In this document: positions 10,571-19,684 of the stretch, piece by piece
Numbering within the stretch: the first letter of the stretch is position 1
Layout: each line of letters opens with the position of its first letter
NCBI RefSeq assembly: GCF_000422965.1
Contig: NZ_AUHB01000015.1
Coordinates: forward strand, 62,001-126,000
Origin: Pleomorphomonas oryzae DSM 16300
GTDB taxonomy: Bacteria > Pseudomonadota > Alphaproteobacteria > Rhizobiales > Pleomorphomonadaceae
DNA: 64,000 nucleotides
Direction of reading: 5' to 3'
Notes under the pieces: generated by a model
What the model saw: only the letters and a program-made list of their open reading frames with translations
What the model was told of the DNA's origin: nothing
The model's database searches: none
Program-made: the position numbers and the translations under genes

Positions 10571-11566
10571 ATGACGGAGGCGGGCGGCATCGGTGAGTTC
10601 GAGCTGATTGCCCGCGTTTTCGCGCCCCTGGCGGCCGATGGCGCCCTCGGGCTCACCGACGACGCCGCCTTCTATCGCCCGCGCCCCGGCCGCGATCTCG
10701 TGCTGACCAAGGACGAGGTGGTCAGCGGCGTGCATTTCTTCGCCGACGACCCCTGGGACGCGGTGGCGAAGAAGGCGTTGCGGGTCAATCTTTCCGATCT
10801 TGCCGCCAAAGGGGCGGTGCCAGTTGGCTATCTCCTGGCCCTCGGCCTTCCCAAGGACTTCACAATCGAGCAGATCGATGCGCTGGGTGCCGGCCTTGCC
10901 GCCGATCAGGCGGCTTACAGCATCTCGCTTTATGGTGGCGACACGGTGCGTTCGCCGGCCGGTCTGACGCTGTCGGTGACGGCGATCGGTGAGGTCGCGG
11001 AGGGCGGCATGGTGAGGCGCGGTGGCGCGAGGGCTGGCGAGATCATCGTCGTTACCGGCACCATCGGCGATGCGGCGCTCGGCTTGGCGTTACGCCTCGA
11101 TCCGGCGCTGTCCGGCCGGCTTGGCCTTTCGGATGAGCATCGCGATCATCTTCTCGACCGCTACCTGTTGCCGCGGCCGCGTGGCACGTTGGCGGCGGCA
11201 GTGGCTGACTGCGCCTCCGGCGGCATGGACATTTCCGACGGCCTTATCGGAGACCTCGCCAAGATGGCGGCGGCCTCGGGCGTCGCCGTTGAGATCGATG
11301 CTGAGCGGGTGCCGCTATCGGACGCTGCTCGGGCGGCGGTGGACGCCGAGCCGCGTCTCCTAGCCACGGCGCTGACGGGTGGCGACGATTATGAGTTGGC
11401 GCTCTCCATCCCCGAGGCGAAGCTTGAGGCTTTTATTGCCGCCGCGAATGCAGCCGGCATCGGCGCTGTGCCGATCGGCCGGGTCCGGGGCGGGGCGGGG
11501 ATTTCGGTTCAAGGCGATCATCCGGCGCTCGCTGATCTGGGGTCTGGCTCCTACCGGCATTTCTGA
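10571..11566 (+). CDS. thiL: Thiamine-monophosphate kinase
   Basis: Phosphorylates thiamine monophosphate to the active cofactor thiamine diphosphate. The 331-residue protein has the N-terminal GEFELIARVFAPL segment, the DDAA metal/ATP-site motif, the KKALRVNLSDLAAKGA helix, and GGDDYELALS near the C-terminus, all typical of ThiL. The ATG at 10571 sits one base after the nusB stop, so the two are coupled. The cofactor it makes is needed by the pyruvate dehydrogenase E1 encoded at 56.5 kb. Confidence 0.95.
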   Translation: MTEAGGIGEFELIARVFAPLAADGALGLTDDAAFYRPRPGRDLVLTKDEVVSGVHFFADDPWDAVAKKALRVNLSDLAAKGAVPVGYLLALGLPKDFTIEQIDALGAGLAADQAAYSISLYGGDTVRSPAGLTLSVTAIGEVAEGGMVRRGGARAGEIIVVTGTIGDAALGLALRLDPALSGRLGLSDEHRDHLLDRYLLPRPRGTLAAAVADCASGGMDISDGLIGDLAKMAAASGVAVEIDAERVPLSDAARAAVDAEPRLLATALTGGDDYELALSIPEAKLEAFIAAANAAGIGAVPIGRVRGGAGISVQGDHPALADLGSGSYRHF

Positions 11567-11729
11567 AGGCTCGGCCCAAAAGTTGCTAAGGTTCAGGGCA
11601 AGTGGATGCCAATGAGGAGTCCGGCTTGCGTCGCCAGGGGCGAGTCGGTAGACCTCGACGGCCCCGTTTATGGGCGATGCCGATTGTATTTTTCGAGATG
11701 TTTCTGGTTTTGTATTTTCCGGAGGACTG

Positions 11730-12311
11730 ATGTTCCGCAAACTCTATGACTGGACCATGTCGCTGGCCGGCAGTCCCAAGGCCGGCACATGGCTCGCCGC
11801 CGTTTCCTTTGCGGAAAGCTCGTTCTTCCCCATCCCGCCGGATGTGATGCTGGTGCCGATGGTGCTGGCCCGCCGCGACAAGGCCTTTACCTACGCTCTG
11901 ATCTGCACCATCGCCTCGGTATGCGGCGCCGTCCTTGGCTATTCCATCGGCCTGTTTCTGTTCGACAGCGTCGGTGCCTGGCTGATCCGCGTCTACGGCT
12001 ATGCCCAAAACTTCGATGAGTTCCGCGCTGCCTATGCCCACTACGGCGCCTGGATTATCTTAATCAAAGGGCTGACGCCGATCCCTTTCAAGCTGGTCAC
12101 CATCGCCTCGGGTTTCGCTGCCTATAATTTCCCTCTGTTCATCGGGCTCTGCGTCGTCACGCGCGGCATTCGCTTCTTCCTCGTCGCCTTCCTGCTGCGT
12201 CTGTTTGGCGAGCCGGTGCGTGACTTCATCGAGCGGCGACTCGACGCGGTGATGTGGGGTCTTTTGATCATCATCGTCAGCGGATTCGTGGCGGCGCGTT
12301 ACATCGTCTGA
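11730..12311 (+). CDS. YqaA family membrane protein (DedA-like/SNARE-associated fold)
   Basis: A 193-residue membrane protein. It begins MFRKLYDWTMSLAGS and contains AESSFFPIPPDVMLVPMVLA and a later segment with LIKGLTPIPFKLVTIASG, the hallmark of YqaA proteins of the VTT/DedA superfamily. Members of that superfamily act in membrane-lipid or proton-motive-force homeostasis; this branch is uncharacterised. The ATG at 11730 has a GGAGG ribosome-binding site six bases upstream, which decides the start against an upstream in-frame ATG. Confidence 0.85.
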   Translation: MFRKLYDWTMSLAGSPKAGTWLAAVSFAESSFFPIPPDVMLVPMVLARRDKAFTYALICTIASVCGAVLGYSIGLFLFDSVGAWLIRVYGYAQNFDEFRAAYAHYGAWIILIKGLTPIPFKLVTIASGFAAYNFPLFIGLCVVTRGIRFFLVAFLLRLFGEPVRDFIERRLDAVMWGLLIIIVSGFVAARYIV

Positions 12312-12635
12312 GGACGCGTTTGTGCCCAGTTTCGGCGGTAAGCGAAGCGAAGCGGCTGCGGTTTCGTCCCGAATGGGGACAAATCCATAAAATCGCAGGC
12401 TTCGGGCTTTCACGGCCTTGACGCCACCAAACCAGACTATATCGGTAGTCCCGCCCTCGTATCTGTCCGCAGAACGGGATTGACGCTGCATGCCAGCGCC
12501 TTCTGCAAGGCGGAAGAAAAGAGGGTCGCTCCCAAGGCGAACGGGCACGGGAACCGTCAGGTTCCCAAGGGGCGTTCGCCTTCGGTTCGTGGCGCCAAGG
12601 CCGGGCTCTCGGGGGTCCGGCACTGCGGAGGGATC
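12312..12635 (+). promoter_or_regulatory. Leader region of hppA, no gene seen
   Basis: These 324 bases between yqaA and the pyrophosphatase start hold the hppA promoter and leader. An in-frame open frame runs through the last 156 bases (from 12480) but adds a non-hydrophobic stretch unlike any H+-pyrophosphatase, so I treat it as untranslated. No clear riboswitch was recognised. Confidence 0.4.
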
Positions 12636-14774
12636 ATGTACGTTCTATACATCGCGATCATCTGCGGACTTTTGTCCCTCGCCTATGGCGTGTGGGCAAT
12701 CAAGTCCGTCATGGCATCGGACGCGGGCAGCGCCCGCATGCAGGAAATCTCAGGGGCTGTCGCTGAGGGCGCCAAGGCCTACCTCAAGCGTCAGTACACC
12801 ACGATCGGCATCGTCGGCGTGGTCATCCTGGTGCTGATCGCGTGGCTGCTCGGCTTGCCGGTTGCCATCGGTTTCGTCGTCGGCGCCGTTCTGTCGGGTC
12901 TCGCCGGCTTCATCGGCATGAACGTTTCGGTTCGCGCCAACGTCCGCACCGCCGCTGCGGCCATGCAGTCGCTGGCTGGTGGTCTCAATATCGCCTTCAA
13001 GGCGGGTGCCGTCACCGGCATGCTGGTGGCCGGTCTGGCGCTGCTCGGCGTGTCGGTCTACTTCTGGGTGCTGACCGGTCCGATGGGCCATGCGCCCAAT
13101 GACCGCGTCGTCATCGACGCCTTGGTTGCCCTCGGCTTCGGCGCTTCGCTGATCTCCATCTTCGCCCGTCTCGGCGGCGGTATCTTCACCAAGGGTGCCG
13201 ACGTCGGCGCCGACCTCGTCGGCAAGGTCGAGGCCGGTATTCCCGAGGATGATCCGCGCAACCCGGCCACCATCGCCGACAACGTCGGTGACAACGTCGG
13301 CGACTGCGCCGGTATGGCGGCCGACCTGTTCGAGACCTACGCGGTGACCGTGGTCGCCACCATGGTGCTCGCCTCGATCTTTTTCGCTGCCGATCAGGTC
13401 CTCCTGCTCAAGGCGATGCTCTATCCGCTGCTGATCTGCGGCGCTTGCATCATCACCTCGATCATCGGCACCTTCTTCGTGAAGCTCGGTGCCAACAACT
13501 CGATCATGGGCGCCCTCTACAAGGGGCTCTGGGCTTCGTCGCTGCTGTCGATCATCGGCCTTGGTGGCGCTACGTCGCTGACCATCGGCTGGGGTGACGT
13601 CGGCGTTGTCGACGGCGTCATGCTCACGGGCACCAAGCTGTTCGTCTGCGGCATCCTGGGGCTGGTTGTCACTGGCCTGATCGTCTGGATCACCGAGTAC
13701 TACACCGGCACCGGCAAGCGCCCGGTGGTGTCGATCGCCCAGGCATCGGTCACCGGCCATGGTACCAACGTCATCCAGGGTCTCGCCGTCTCGCTCGAGT
13801 CGACGGCTCTGCCGGCTCTGGTCATCGTTGCCGGTATCATCGCCACCTACCAGCTCGGTGGTCTGTTCGGCACGGCGATCGCCGTCACCACCATGCTCGG
13901 CCTTGCCGGCATGATCGTGGCCCTCGACGCCTTCGGCCCGGTCACCGACAACGCCGGTGGTATCGCCGAGATGGCCGGCCTGCCCAAGGACGTGCGTCAC
14001 ACGACCGATGCGCTCGATGCCGTCGGCAACACCACCAAGGCCGTCACCAAGGGCTATGCCATCGGTTCGGCTGGCCTCGGCGCCCTGGTGCTGTTCGCTG
14101 CCTACACGAACGACATCAAGCATTTCGCTGAAAGCGGCGTGCCTTACTTCCAGGGCATCGGCAACATCGACCTGTCGCTGTCCAACCCCTATGTCGTCGC
14201 CGGCCTGATCTTCGGCGGCCTCATCCCCTACCTGTTCGGTGGTATCGCCATGACTGCCGTCGGCCGCGCTGCCGGCTCGGTGGTTGAGGAAGTCCGTCGT
14301 CAGTTCAAGGAAAAGCCTGGCATCATGGCCGGCACCGAGCGTCCCGATTACGGCCGGGCCGTCGACATGCTGACCAAGGCGGCGATCAAGGAAATGATCA
14401 TCCCGTCGCTGCTGCCGGTGCTGTCGCCGCTGGTCGTCTACTTCGGCGTGCTCCTTGCCTCGGGTTCGAAGGCCAATGCCTTCGCCGCCCTCGGCGCCTC
14501 GCTGCTCGGCGTGATCGTCAACGGCCTGTTCGTCGCCATATCCATGACCTCGGGTGGTGGCGCCTGGGACAACGCCAAGAAGAGCTTTGAAGACGGCTTC
14601 GTCGACAAGGACGGCGTCAAGCACTTCAAGGGTTCCGACGCTCACAAGGCTTCGGTGACCGGTGATACCGTCGGCGACCCCTACAAGGACACCGCTGGTC
14701 CCGCCGTCAACCCGGCGATCAAGATCACCAACATCGTGGCTCTGCTGCTGCTGGCGGTTCTCGCTCACAGCTGA
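12636..14774 (+). CDS. hppA: Membrane proton-pumping inorganic pyrophosphatase, K+-independent type
   Basis: Hydrolyses pyrophosphate and pumps protons across the membrane. The 712-residue protein has about 16 membrane segments. The substrate-binding motif with DNVGDNVGD is intact, as is [19 protein letters not shown]. The position that separates the subclasses is Lys468 ([10 protein letters not shown]), with Thr471 nearby; K+-independent enzymes have Lys where K+-dependent ones have Ala. I chose the ATG at 12636, which gives the normal N-terminus ([11 protein letters not shown]). A strong terminator follows. Such pumps recover energy from biosynthetic pyrophosphate. Confidence 0.96.
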   Translation: MYVLYIAIICGLLSLAYGVWAIKSVMASDAGSARMQEISGAVAEGAKAYLKRQYTTIGIVGVVILVLIAWLLGLPVAIGFVVGAVLSGLAGFIGMNVSVRANVRTAAAAMQSLAGGLNIAFKAGAVTGMLVAGLALLGVSVYFWVLTGPMGHAPNDRVVIDALVALGFGASLISIFARLGGGIFTKGADVGADLVGKVEAGIPEDDPRNPATIADNVGDNVGDCAGMAADLFETYAVTVVATMVLASIFFAADQVLLLKAMLYPLLICGACIITSIIGTFFVKLGANNSIMGALYKGLWASSLLSIIGLGGATSLTIGWGDVGVVDGVMLTGTKLFVCGILGLVVTGLIVWITEYYTGTGKRPVVSIAQASVTGHGTNVIQGLAVSLESTALPALVIVAGIIATYQLGGLFGTAIAVTTMLGLAGMIVALDAFGPVTDNAGGIAEMAGLPKDVRHTTDALDAVGNTTKAVTKGYAIGSAGLGALVLFAAYTNDIKHFAESGVPYFQGIGNIDLSLSNPYVVAGLIFGGLIPYLFGGIAMTAVGRAAGSVVEEVRRQFKEKPGIMAGTERPDYGRAVDMLTKAAIKEMIIPSLLPVLSPLVVYFGVLLASGSKANAFAALGASLLGVIVNGLFVAISMTSGGGAWDNAKKSFEDGFVDKDGVKHFKGSDAHKASVTGDTVGDPYKDTAGPAVNPAIKITNIVALLLLAVLAHS

Positions 14775-14803
14775 TAGACCCAAGTCAGTATTTCGACTGA
14801 ACG

Positions 14804-14836
14804 AAGCGGCGGTCGGGCAACCGGCCGCCGCTTTGG
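14804..14836 (+). terminator. Rho-independent terminator after hppA
   Basis: A 13-bp GC-rich stem (14804-14816 with 14821-14833, one G-U pair) capped by a GCAA tetraloop and followed by a T-rich tail. Confidence 0.85.
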
Positions 14837-14882
14837 CTTTTCGGGTGGCGCGGTTTGGCGCCGCACGCCATTGTCCGGAACC

Positions 14883-15806
14883 ATGACCATGACAACCGCC
14901 CAAGCCGCTGCGCCGGTCGGCCCCGGCCGCTATCGCGGCTTCGCCTTTGCCTTCACGGCCTATCTTCTCTGGGGTTTCCTGCCTTTCTACATGAAGGCCG
15001 TCGCCCATATCTCGCCCTACGAGGTGGTGGCGCACCGCGTGTTGTGGTCGGTGCCGATCACCGCGGCGATTCTTGCGGCGCAGGGTGGCCTGGGAAGTTT
15101 CTTTGCGGTGTTTCGACAGCCGCGCACGCTTGTTATGGGCCTTATCACGGCCAGCTTGATTTCGGTGAACTGGGCGATTTACGTCTGGGCGATCGGCTCG
15201 GGCAGGGCGCTCGAGTCGGCGCTTGGCTATTTCATCAACCCGCTGGTCAATGTGGCGCTCGGCACCATCTTCCTCGGGGAACGCCTCAATCGGGCGCAAA
15301 TGTTCGCCGTGGCGCTGGCCATCGTCGGCGTCGGCCTGATGACGGTGGAAAGCGGCGGCCTGCCGTGGGTGTCGCTGGCGCTGGCTCTGAGCTTCGGCAT
15401 CTACGGTTACCTCAAGAAGACGCTGCCGATCGCCCCGACACACGGCTTTCTGCTGGAGGTGGTGCTGATCTCACCGCTGGCGCTTGTCTACATCGGCTGG
15501 CTGGCGGCCACCGGCAGCGGCCATTTCGCCGGTACCGGCATCACAACCACCGGGTCCGACACGCTGCTTCTGGCCGCTTCGGGACTTGTCACGGCGGTGC
15601 CGCTCATCCTGTTCGTCTATGGAGCTCGGTTGCTGCGCTATTCGACCATCGGCTTGATGCAATATATCGCGCCGTCGATGATCTTCGTCACCGCCGTGTT
15701 CATATTCCACGAGCCGTTCTCGGCGGGCAAGCTCGTAGCCTTCATGTTCATCTGGGCGGCGCTGGTGGTCTACACGGCCACTATGTTCTCCGGTCGCAAG
15801 GCGTAA
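14883..15806 (+). CDS. rarD: RarD-type EamA family permease
   Basis: A 307-residue inner-membrane protein with ten predicted segments in two EamA repeats. The N-terminal segment YLLWGFLPFYMKAV and the region SVNWAIYVWAI with YFINPLVNVALG are typical of RarD, a drug/metabolite superfamily member once linked to chloramphenicol sensitivity. Its physiological substrate is unknown. The ATG at 14883 is preferred; an in-frame TTG at 14871 would add four residues. A 10-bp palindrome follows downstream. Confidence 0.88.
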   Translation: MTMTTAQAAAPVGPGRYRGFAFAFTAYLLWGFLPFYMKAVAHISPYEVVAHRVLWSVPITAAILAAQGGLGSFFAVFRQPRTLVMGLITASLISVNWAIYVWAIGSGRALESALGYFINPLVNVALGTIFLGERLNRAQMFAVALAIVGVGLMTVESGGLPWVSLALALSFGIYGYLKKTLPIAPTHGFLLEVVLISPLALVYIGWLAATGSGHFAGTGITTTGSDTLLLAASGLVTAVPLILFVYGARLLRYSTIGLMQYIAPSMIFVTAVFIFHEPFSAGKLVAFMFIWAALVVYTATMFSGRKA

Positions 15807-15871
15807 CTGCGCGGTCGAAGCCGCCCGTTGCACGCAAGATACTTTTGCGGAGACGCTCGTTGGTTCAGAAT

Positions 15872-15895
15872 ATGCCCGGCCGGCTGGCCGGGCAT
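15872..15895 (+). terminator. Perfect hairpin between rarD and the macrodomain gene
   Basis: A perfect 10-bp GC-rich stem (15872-15881 with 15886-15895) with a 4-base loop. There is no T-tract, so it may be an attenuator or mRNA-stabilising hairpin rather than a true terminator. Confidence 0.4.
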
Positions 15896-15925
15896 GATCC
15901 GTCACTTAAGCAGGCGGCACCGAAC

Positions 15926-16441
15926 ATGACTGAGATGGTGGTCGTTCGCGGCGACATAACCGTGCTGAACGTCGATGCCATCGTGAACGCGGCAGCGCCC
16001 CACCTGCGTGGCGGCGGCGGTGTCGACGGCGCGATCCATCGCGCTGCCGGTCAACAGCAGTTACTATCCTGGATGACGGCGCACTATGACCATTGCGCGG
16101 TGGGCGAGGCCGTTGTCAGCCCGGGCTTTGCGCTGCCGGCACGTTATATCATCCATACGGTCGGGCCGATCTGGAGGGGCGGAAACGACCGCGAGGATGA
16201 ATTGCTGGCGCGATGCTATACGTCGTCCATGGCGCTGGCGGAGCAGAACGGCGTCCGCTCTGTGGCGTTTCCCGCCATTTCCACTGGCGTCTACGGCTTT
16301 CCTGCCCTTCGGGCGGCGCGCATCGCCGTCGATACGGTGCGGCAGCGCATCGCTGACGGCACGCGCTTGGAGAAGATCGTCTTTTGTTGCCTGCAAACGG
16401 AAATCGCCGAGTTCCATCAGCGTTTTCTAGACGCTGTGTAG
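15926..16441 (+). CDS. MacroD-like macrodomain protein with altered catalytic site
   Basis: A 171-residue protein that is essentially one macrodomain. It has GDITVLNVDAIVNAA, GGGGVDGAIHRAAG (Asp34), HTVGPIWRGG and FPAISTGVYG. MacroD/YmdB-class enzymes remove acetyl from O-acetyl-ADP-ribose and ADP-ribose from proteins. In those enzymes an Asn lies ten residues before the catalytic Asp (NAAN-motif); here that position is Ala24 (NAAAPHL), encoded by a clear GCG. Ligand-binding glycines and the second motif are intact, so it may bind ADP-ribose but react differently or slowly. The ATG at 15926 begins at the usual family position. Confidence 0.88.
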   Translation: MTEMVVVRGDITVLNVDAIVNAAAPHLRGGGGVDGAIHRAAGQQQLLSWMTAHYDHCAVGEAVVSPGFALPARYIIHTVGPIWRGGNDREDELLARCYTSSMALAEQNGVRSVAFPAISTGVYGFPALRAARIAVDTVRQRIADGTRLEKIVFCCLQTEIAEFHQRFLDAV

Positions 16442-16531
16442 CCGCTCGCCATTGCGGGCCTGACGAGGTTGAGATTCCCGTGCGGAGAGAGCCCGCGCCA
16501 AAGGCTCCTTGGCCTTCCATCGCGGTATGAT

Positions 16532-16562
16532 GCAAAAAGGGCGCGGTGGATGCCGCGCCCTT
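16532..16562 (-). terminator. Rho-independent terminator for bamE
   Basis: A perfect 10-bp stem (16537-16546 with 16553-16562) read leftward is followed by five T residues on the minus strand. It sits between the convergent macrodomain gene and bamE. Confidence 0.85.
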
Positions 16563-16582
16563 CAGTCTGACTGTCAATGGGA

Positions 16583-17068
16583 TCAGTTCTGCAAATTGCC
16601 GATCGGATTGACGTTGCCGATACCCTTGAAGATCTGGCCGATGAGGTTGAGGTCGGCGCCGGTGGTACGGGTCTTGCGCTCGATGAAATCGAACACCTTG
16701 CCGTCCTTCAGGCCGTAGTTGGCGATCTGTTTGACCAGGCCCTTATCGTCAAAATAGACGGCGAGTACGCGCTGATCGGTAATCGAGCGGCCCATGATCG
16801 GGTTCTCGTCGATCGTCTGGGAGATGTAGTAGAAGGCCGTATCGCCGGCCATCACCGAGGTGGTCGAGGGCGAGCCGAGCACCAGCAGCACCTGTTCGCG
16901 TGACGAACCAACCGGCACCTGCGCCAGCGCCTGTTCGGAGAGTACATAACCGTGCTGAATTGGCGGCGTGCCACAGGCCGACACAGAGACGGCCGTCAGC
17001 AGGGCGATCGCCGCACCCTTCAGACCAAACAACAAGCCCGACGGGCGTTCAATCCGGCTAAACTTCAC
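16583..17068 (-). CDS. bamE: Outer-membrane assembly lipoprotein BamE (SmpA/OmlA)
   Basis: A 161-residue lipoprotein with a signal peptide ending in a lipobox (SVSAC, lipidated Cys about residue 32). The mature part has the SmpA/OmlA fold: VPVGSSREQVLLVLGSPST, then TAFYYIS and VLAVYFDDKGLV. BamE is an accessory subunit of the BAM complex that inserts beta-barrel proteins. The C-terminus (NPIGNLQN) is short. It is divergent from the bc1 chaperone gene, an arrangement also frequent elsewhere in Rhizobiales. Confidence 0.92.
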   Translation of the reverse strand: MKFSRIERPSGLLFGLKGAAIALLTAVSVSACGTPPIQHGYVLSEQALAQVPVGSSREQVLLVLGSPSTTSVMAGDTAFYYISQTIDENPIMGRSITDQRVLAVYFDDKGLVKQIANYGLKDGKVFDFIERKTRTTGADLNLIGQIFKGIGNVNPIGNLQN

Positions 17069-17392
17069 ATGAGCCTCCCGGCACTCCCAACCACACTCAG
17101 AACAATCGCGTGAAGGCGATTGTCCAGTTTCTCAGTCTCAGTCGCCAGCGGGCATACGGCCCTCGGCTTCGCAAAGAAGCTTGTTGAGGCTTTGCCCCCA
17201 ATTTCCGCTCCGCGCGGCGCCGCTTGGCGTCGGAAGTCGCTGACGCGGCTTCAAGCTTTGTCCCTGACTCCACGCTTGGCAACTTGGTTACCTTGCGATA
17301 GGTCACGAGGCAACGTCAATTCGTGTGCCTGGCGCGGTTTCCTGTCGATCACCGTGCCGAATTCGGTCTTCGTTGAAGGAAACGGCAAAACT
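17069..17392. other. Divergent intergenic region, no gene seen
   Basis: The 324 bases between bamE and the chaperone gene carry both promoters. A small 8-bp hairpin lies at 17102-17123. Open frames of up to 69 codons exist but have no recognisable product or ribosome-binding site. Confidence 0.4.
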
Positions 17393-17959
17393 ATGGTGTT
17401 CGGCCTCTTTCGGCGAAAGACATCTGCCCATGTCGCGCCGCTCTATGAAGAATTGATGCGCGCTTCGCGGCAGCCGGTGTTTTATGCCAAACTTGGAGTT
17501 TCCGACAGTGTTGAAGGACGGTTCGAAATGCTGATGCTGGTCGTCGGCCTCGCCGTTCATCGGTTGTCGCAGGAGGCCGCGGGGCGAGAGGCGGCCCGCA
17601 AACTCAGTGAGCTGTTCATCGACGATATGGAACGCTCGATGCGCGAGATCGGTTACGACGACAGCGGCCTCAAGCGCCGCCTCAAAAAGGTCGTCGGCGC
17701 TTTCTACGGGCGGACGGAGGCGACGGCAGCAGCGCTTGCCTCTGATGAGCCTTCCGTTCTCGCCAATACGCTCGTCCGCAATGTCTATGCTGGCGCGGCG
17801 GATCCACGCCATGTGGCCTGCCTTGCCGATTATGTGCGCGACTTCGCACAGCGCCTTGCCGAAACACCCGTCGAGAAACTCACCGCCGGGGCCTTGCCTT
17901 CAGGGACGTCCTCTTCCATCTCAGCCGGCGACCCCGCAATTTCGGACCTTGAGACATGA
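17393..17959 (+). CDS. Ubiquinol-cytochrome c chaperone family protein (CBP3-like)
   Basis: A 188-residue protein of the CBP3/ubiquinol-cytochrome c chaperone family, which assists cytochrome bc1 assembly. The segments FEMLMLVVGLAVHRL, LFIDDMERSMREIGYDD and KKVVGAFYGR are diagnostic. I chose the ATG at 17393 because the N-terminus MVFGLFRR is typical; an in-frame upstream start would add 91 unrelated residues. The stop overlaps the next gene as ATGA, so the DUF177 protein is translated in a coupled way. Confidence 0.9.
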   Translation: MVFGLFRRKTSAHVAPLYEELMRASRQPVFYAKLGVSDSVEGRFEMLMLVVGLAVHRLSQEAAGREAARKLSELFIDDMERSMREIGYDDSGLKRRLKKVVGAFYGRTEATAAALASDEPSVLANTLVRNVYAGAADPRHVACLADYVRDFAQRLAETPVEKLTAGALPSGTSSSISAGDPAISDLET

Positions 17960-18498
17960 CCGCAGAATCCGACATTCCCTTTTCCCGTCCCTTCGCCTGG
18001 GATCGTGTGCAGCCGCGCGGCACGTCTGTCGCTTTCGAAGCCAGCCCTTCCGAGTGTGAAGCCATCGCCGAGGCGCTCGGCATCGTCAAAGTGGCCAGCG
18101 CCTCGGCCGAGTTCACGATATCGCCCTTCCGCAAAGATGGGTTCAAGGTGGTGGGCGAGGTGAGGGCAGAGGTTGAACAGGCTTGTGTCGTCACCCTTGA
18201 CCCGGTGCCCGAGACCATCCGCGAGACCATCGATCTGCGTTTTCTGCCAGAAAGTGAAATCGAGCCGATCAACGAGGAAATTGAGGTGGACGTCGATGCC
18301 GAGGATCCGCCGGAGCCGATCCTGGGCTCTACCGTCGACCTCGGCGTGCTGACCACCGAATTCATCGCGGTTGGCCTCGATCCCTATCCGCGTAAGCCGG
18401 GCGTCGAATTCACGCCGTTTATTGAGGATGATGGCAGCGCGGACGAAGCGGAATCGCCCTTTGCCGGCCTCGCCGCGCTGAAGGACAAACGTCCGTGA
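17956..18498 (+). CDS. DUF177/YceD family protein
   Basis: A 180-residue acidic protein of the YceD/DUF177 family, whose members influence 23S rRNA accumulation in E. coli and plants. The family Cys (EQACVVTLDPVPE) is present, though the protein lacks a second Cys pair. It has the usual LGVLTTEFIAVGLDPYPRKPG stretch near the C-terminus. It overlaps the upstream chaperone by four bases and precedes plsX, the conserved alphaproteobacterial order. Confidence 0.88.
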   Translation: MTAESDIPFSRPFAWDRVQPRGTSVAFEASPSECEAIAEALGIVKVASASAEFTISPFRKDGFKVVGEVRAEVEQACVVTLDPVPETIRETIDLRFLPESEIEPINEEIEVDVDAEDPPEPILGSTVDLGVLTTEFIAVGLDPYPRKPGVEFTPFIEDDGSADEAESPFAGLAALKDKRP

Positions 18499-18617
18499 TG
18501 ACCGCCGCCGCGCCGCCTCCCGGGCGGTCGGCGCGTATTTTGGTATTGTTTCCTGGGGGGGAACGGTTATCTTCCCGCCCGATCAATTTCGGCGGTCCGC
18601 CGCGCTTCTGAGGATTC

Positions 18618-19682
18618 ATGGCCGAACCCCTAATCATATCCATCGACGTCATGGGTGGCGACTTTGGCCCGTCCGTGACGCTCGCCGGCGCCGACCTTGA
18701 ACTGACGCGGCGTCCCGATCTGCGTTACGAACTGTTTGGTGATGAGGCGATTGTCCTCCCGGTGCTCGAGCAGTACCCGAGGGTCAAGGCCGCCTCCCGC
18801 TTTCACCACTGCGAAGTGACGGTGGCGATGGATGAAAAGCCGTCGAGCGCGTTGCGCCATGGTCGATGGAAGTCATCGATGTGGCGGGCGATCGAGGCAG
18901 TCAAGAAAGGCGAAGCGCACTTTGCCATTTCCGCCGGCAACACCGGCGCGCTGATGGCGATGTCGAAGTTTTGCCTGCGGACCATGGCCAATATCGAACG
19001 GCCGGCCTTGGCGGCGCTGTGGCCCAACCTCAAATCAGAATCGATCGTGCTCGACGTCGGCGCATCGATCGGCGCCGATGCCCAGCAGTTGATCGGATTT
19101 GCCGTGATGGGCGCTGCCATGGCCCGCGCGTTGTTCCACACGGACGTCGCCTCGGTGGGGCTGCTCAACGTCGGCGTCGAGGACGTCAAGGGCAACGAGG
19201 AAGTGCGGGCGGCCGGTCAGATTCTCAAGGAAACGGCACTCGCCAATCTCCAGTACGAAGGCTTCGTCGAGGGCGACGACATCGGACGGGGCCGGGTGGA
19301 CGTCATCGTTACCGAGGGCTTCGCCGGCAACATCGCACTGAAGACTGCCGAAGGAACGGCCAAGCAGCTGACAAGCTATCTGCGCACGGCGCTTGGCCGC
19401 ACCTGGATGACGCGCATCGGCTACGTGCTGGCGCGGGGCGCCTTCCAGGGTCTCCGGGAGAAGATGGATCCCCGTAAGTACAATGGTGGCGTCTTCCTGG
19501 GACTCAACGGCATTGTCATCAAGAGCCACGGCGGCACCGACGCCTTCGGCTTCGCGGCCGCGCTCGATCTTGGCTACGACATGGCGCGCAACGGCCTGAT
19601 GAGCAAGATCGAGACAGACCTCGCACATTATTACCGTGAGCAGGCGGCGATAAGCTTTGCCGCCGGCGAGAAAGGAAGCTGA
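18618..19682 (+). CDS. plsX: Phosphate acyltransferase PlsX
   Basis: Converts acyl-ACP to acyl-phosphate, the acyl donor for PlsY in phospholipid synthesis. The 354-residue protein begins [13 protein letters not shown] and contains [26 protein letters not shown] and [14 protein letters not shown], all diagnostic. The stop lies two bases before the fabH start, so the two lipid genes are cotranscribed. Confidence 0.96.
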   Translation: MAEPLIISIDVMGGDFGPSVTLAGADLELTRRPDLRYELFGDEAIVLPVLEQYPRVKAASRFHHCEVTVAMDEKPSSALRHGRWKSSMWRAIEAVKKGEAHFAISAGNTGALMAMSKFCLRTMANIERPALAALWPNLKSESIVLDVGASIGADAQQLIGFAVMGAAMARALFHTDVASVGLLNVGVEDVKGNEEVRAAGQILKETALANLQYEGFVEGDDIGRGRVDVIVTEGFAGNIALKTAEGTAKQLTSYLRTALGRTWMTRIGYVLARGAFQGLREKMDPRKYNGGVFLGLNGIVIKSHGGTDAFGFAAALDLGYDMARNGLMSKIETDLAHYYREQAAISFAAGEKGS

Positions 19683-19684
19683 GC

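Noticed and set aside
12750-15443. An 897-codon open frame on the minus strand across hppA and rarD
   Set aside because: It is the antisense of a strongly conserved membrane protein in GC-rich DNA. Its translation is an Asp/Gly/Arg/His-rich, non-folding composition with no family features.
14855-15925. A plus-strand frame joining the rarD region to the macrodomain protein
   Set aside because: The macrodomain starts normally at the ATG at 15926. The upstream part is an out-of-frame reading of rarD and not a fusion.
17097-17306. A 69-codon frame on the minus strand upstream of bamE
   Set aside because: It has basic low-complexity composition, no ribosome-binding site and no recognisable family. 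It lies in a promoter region.
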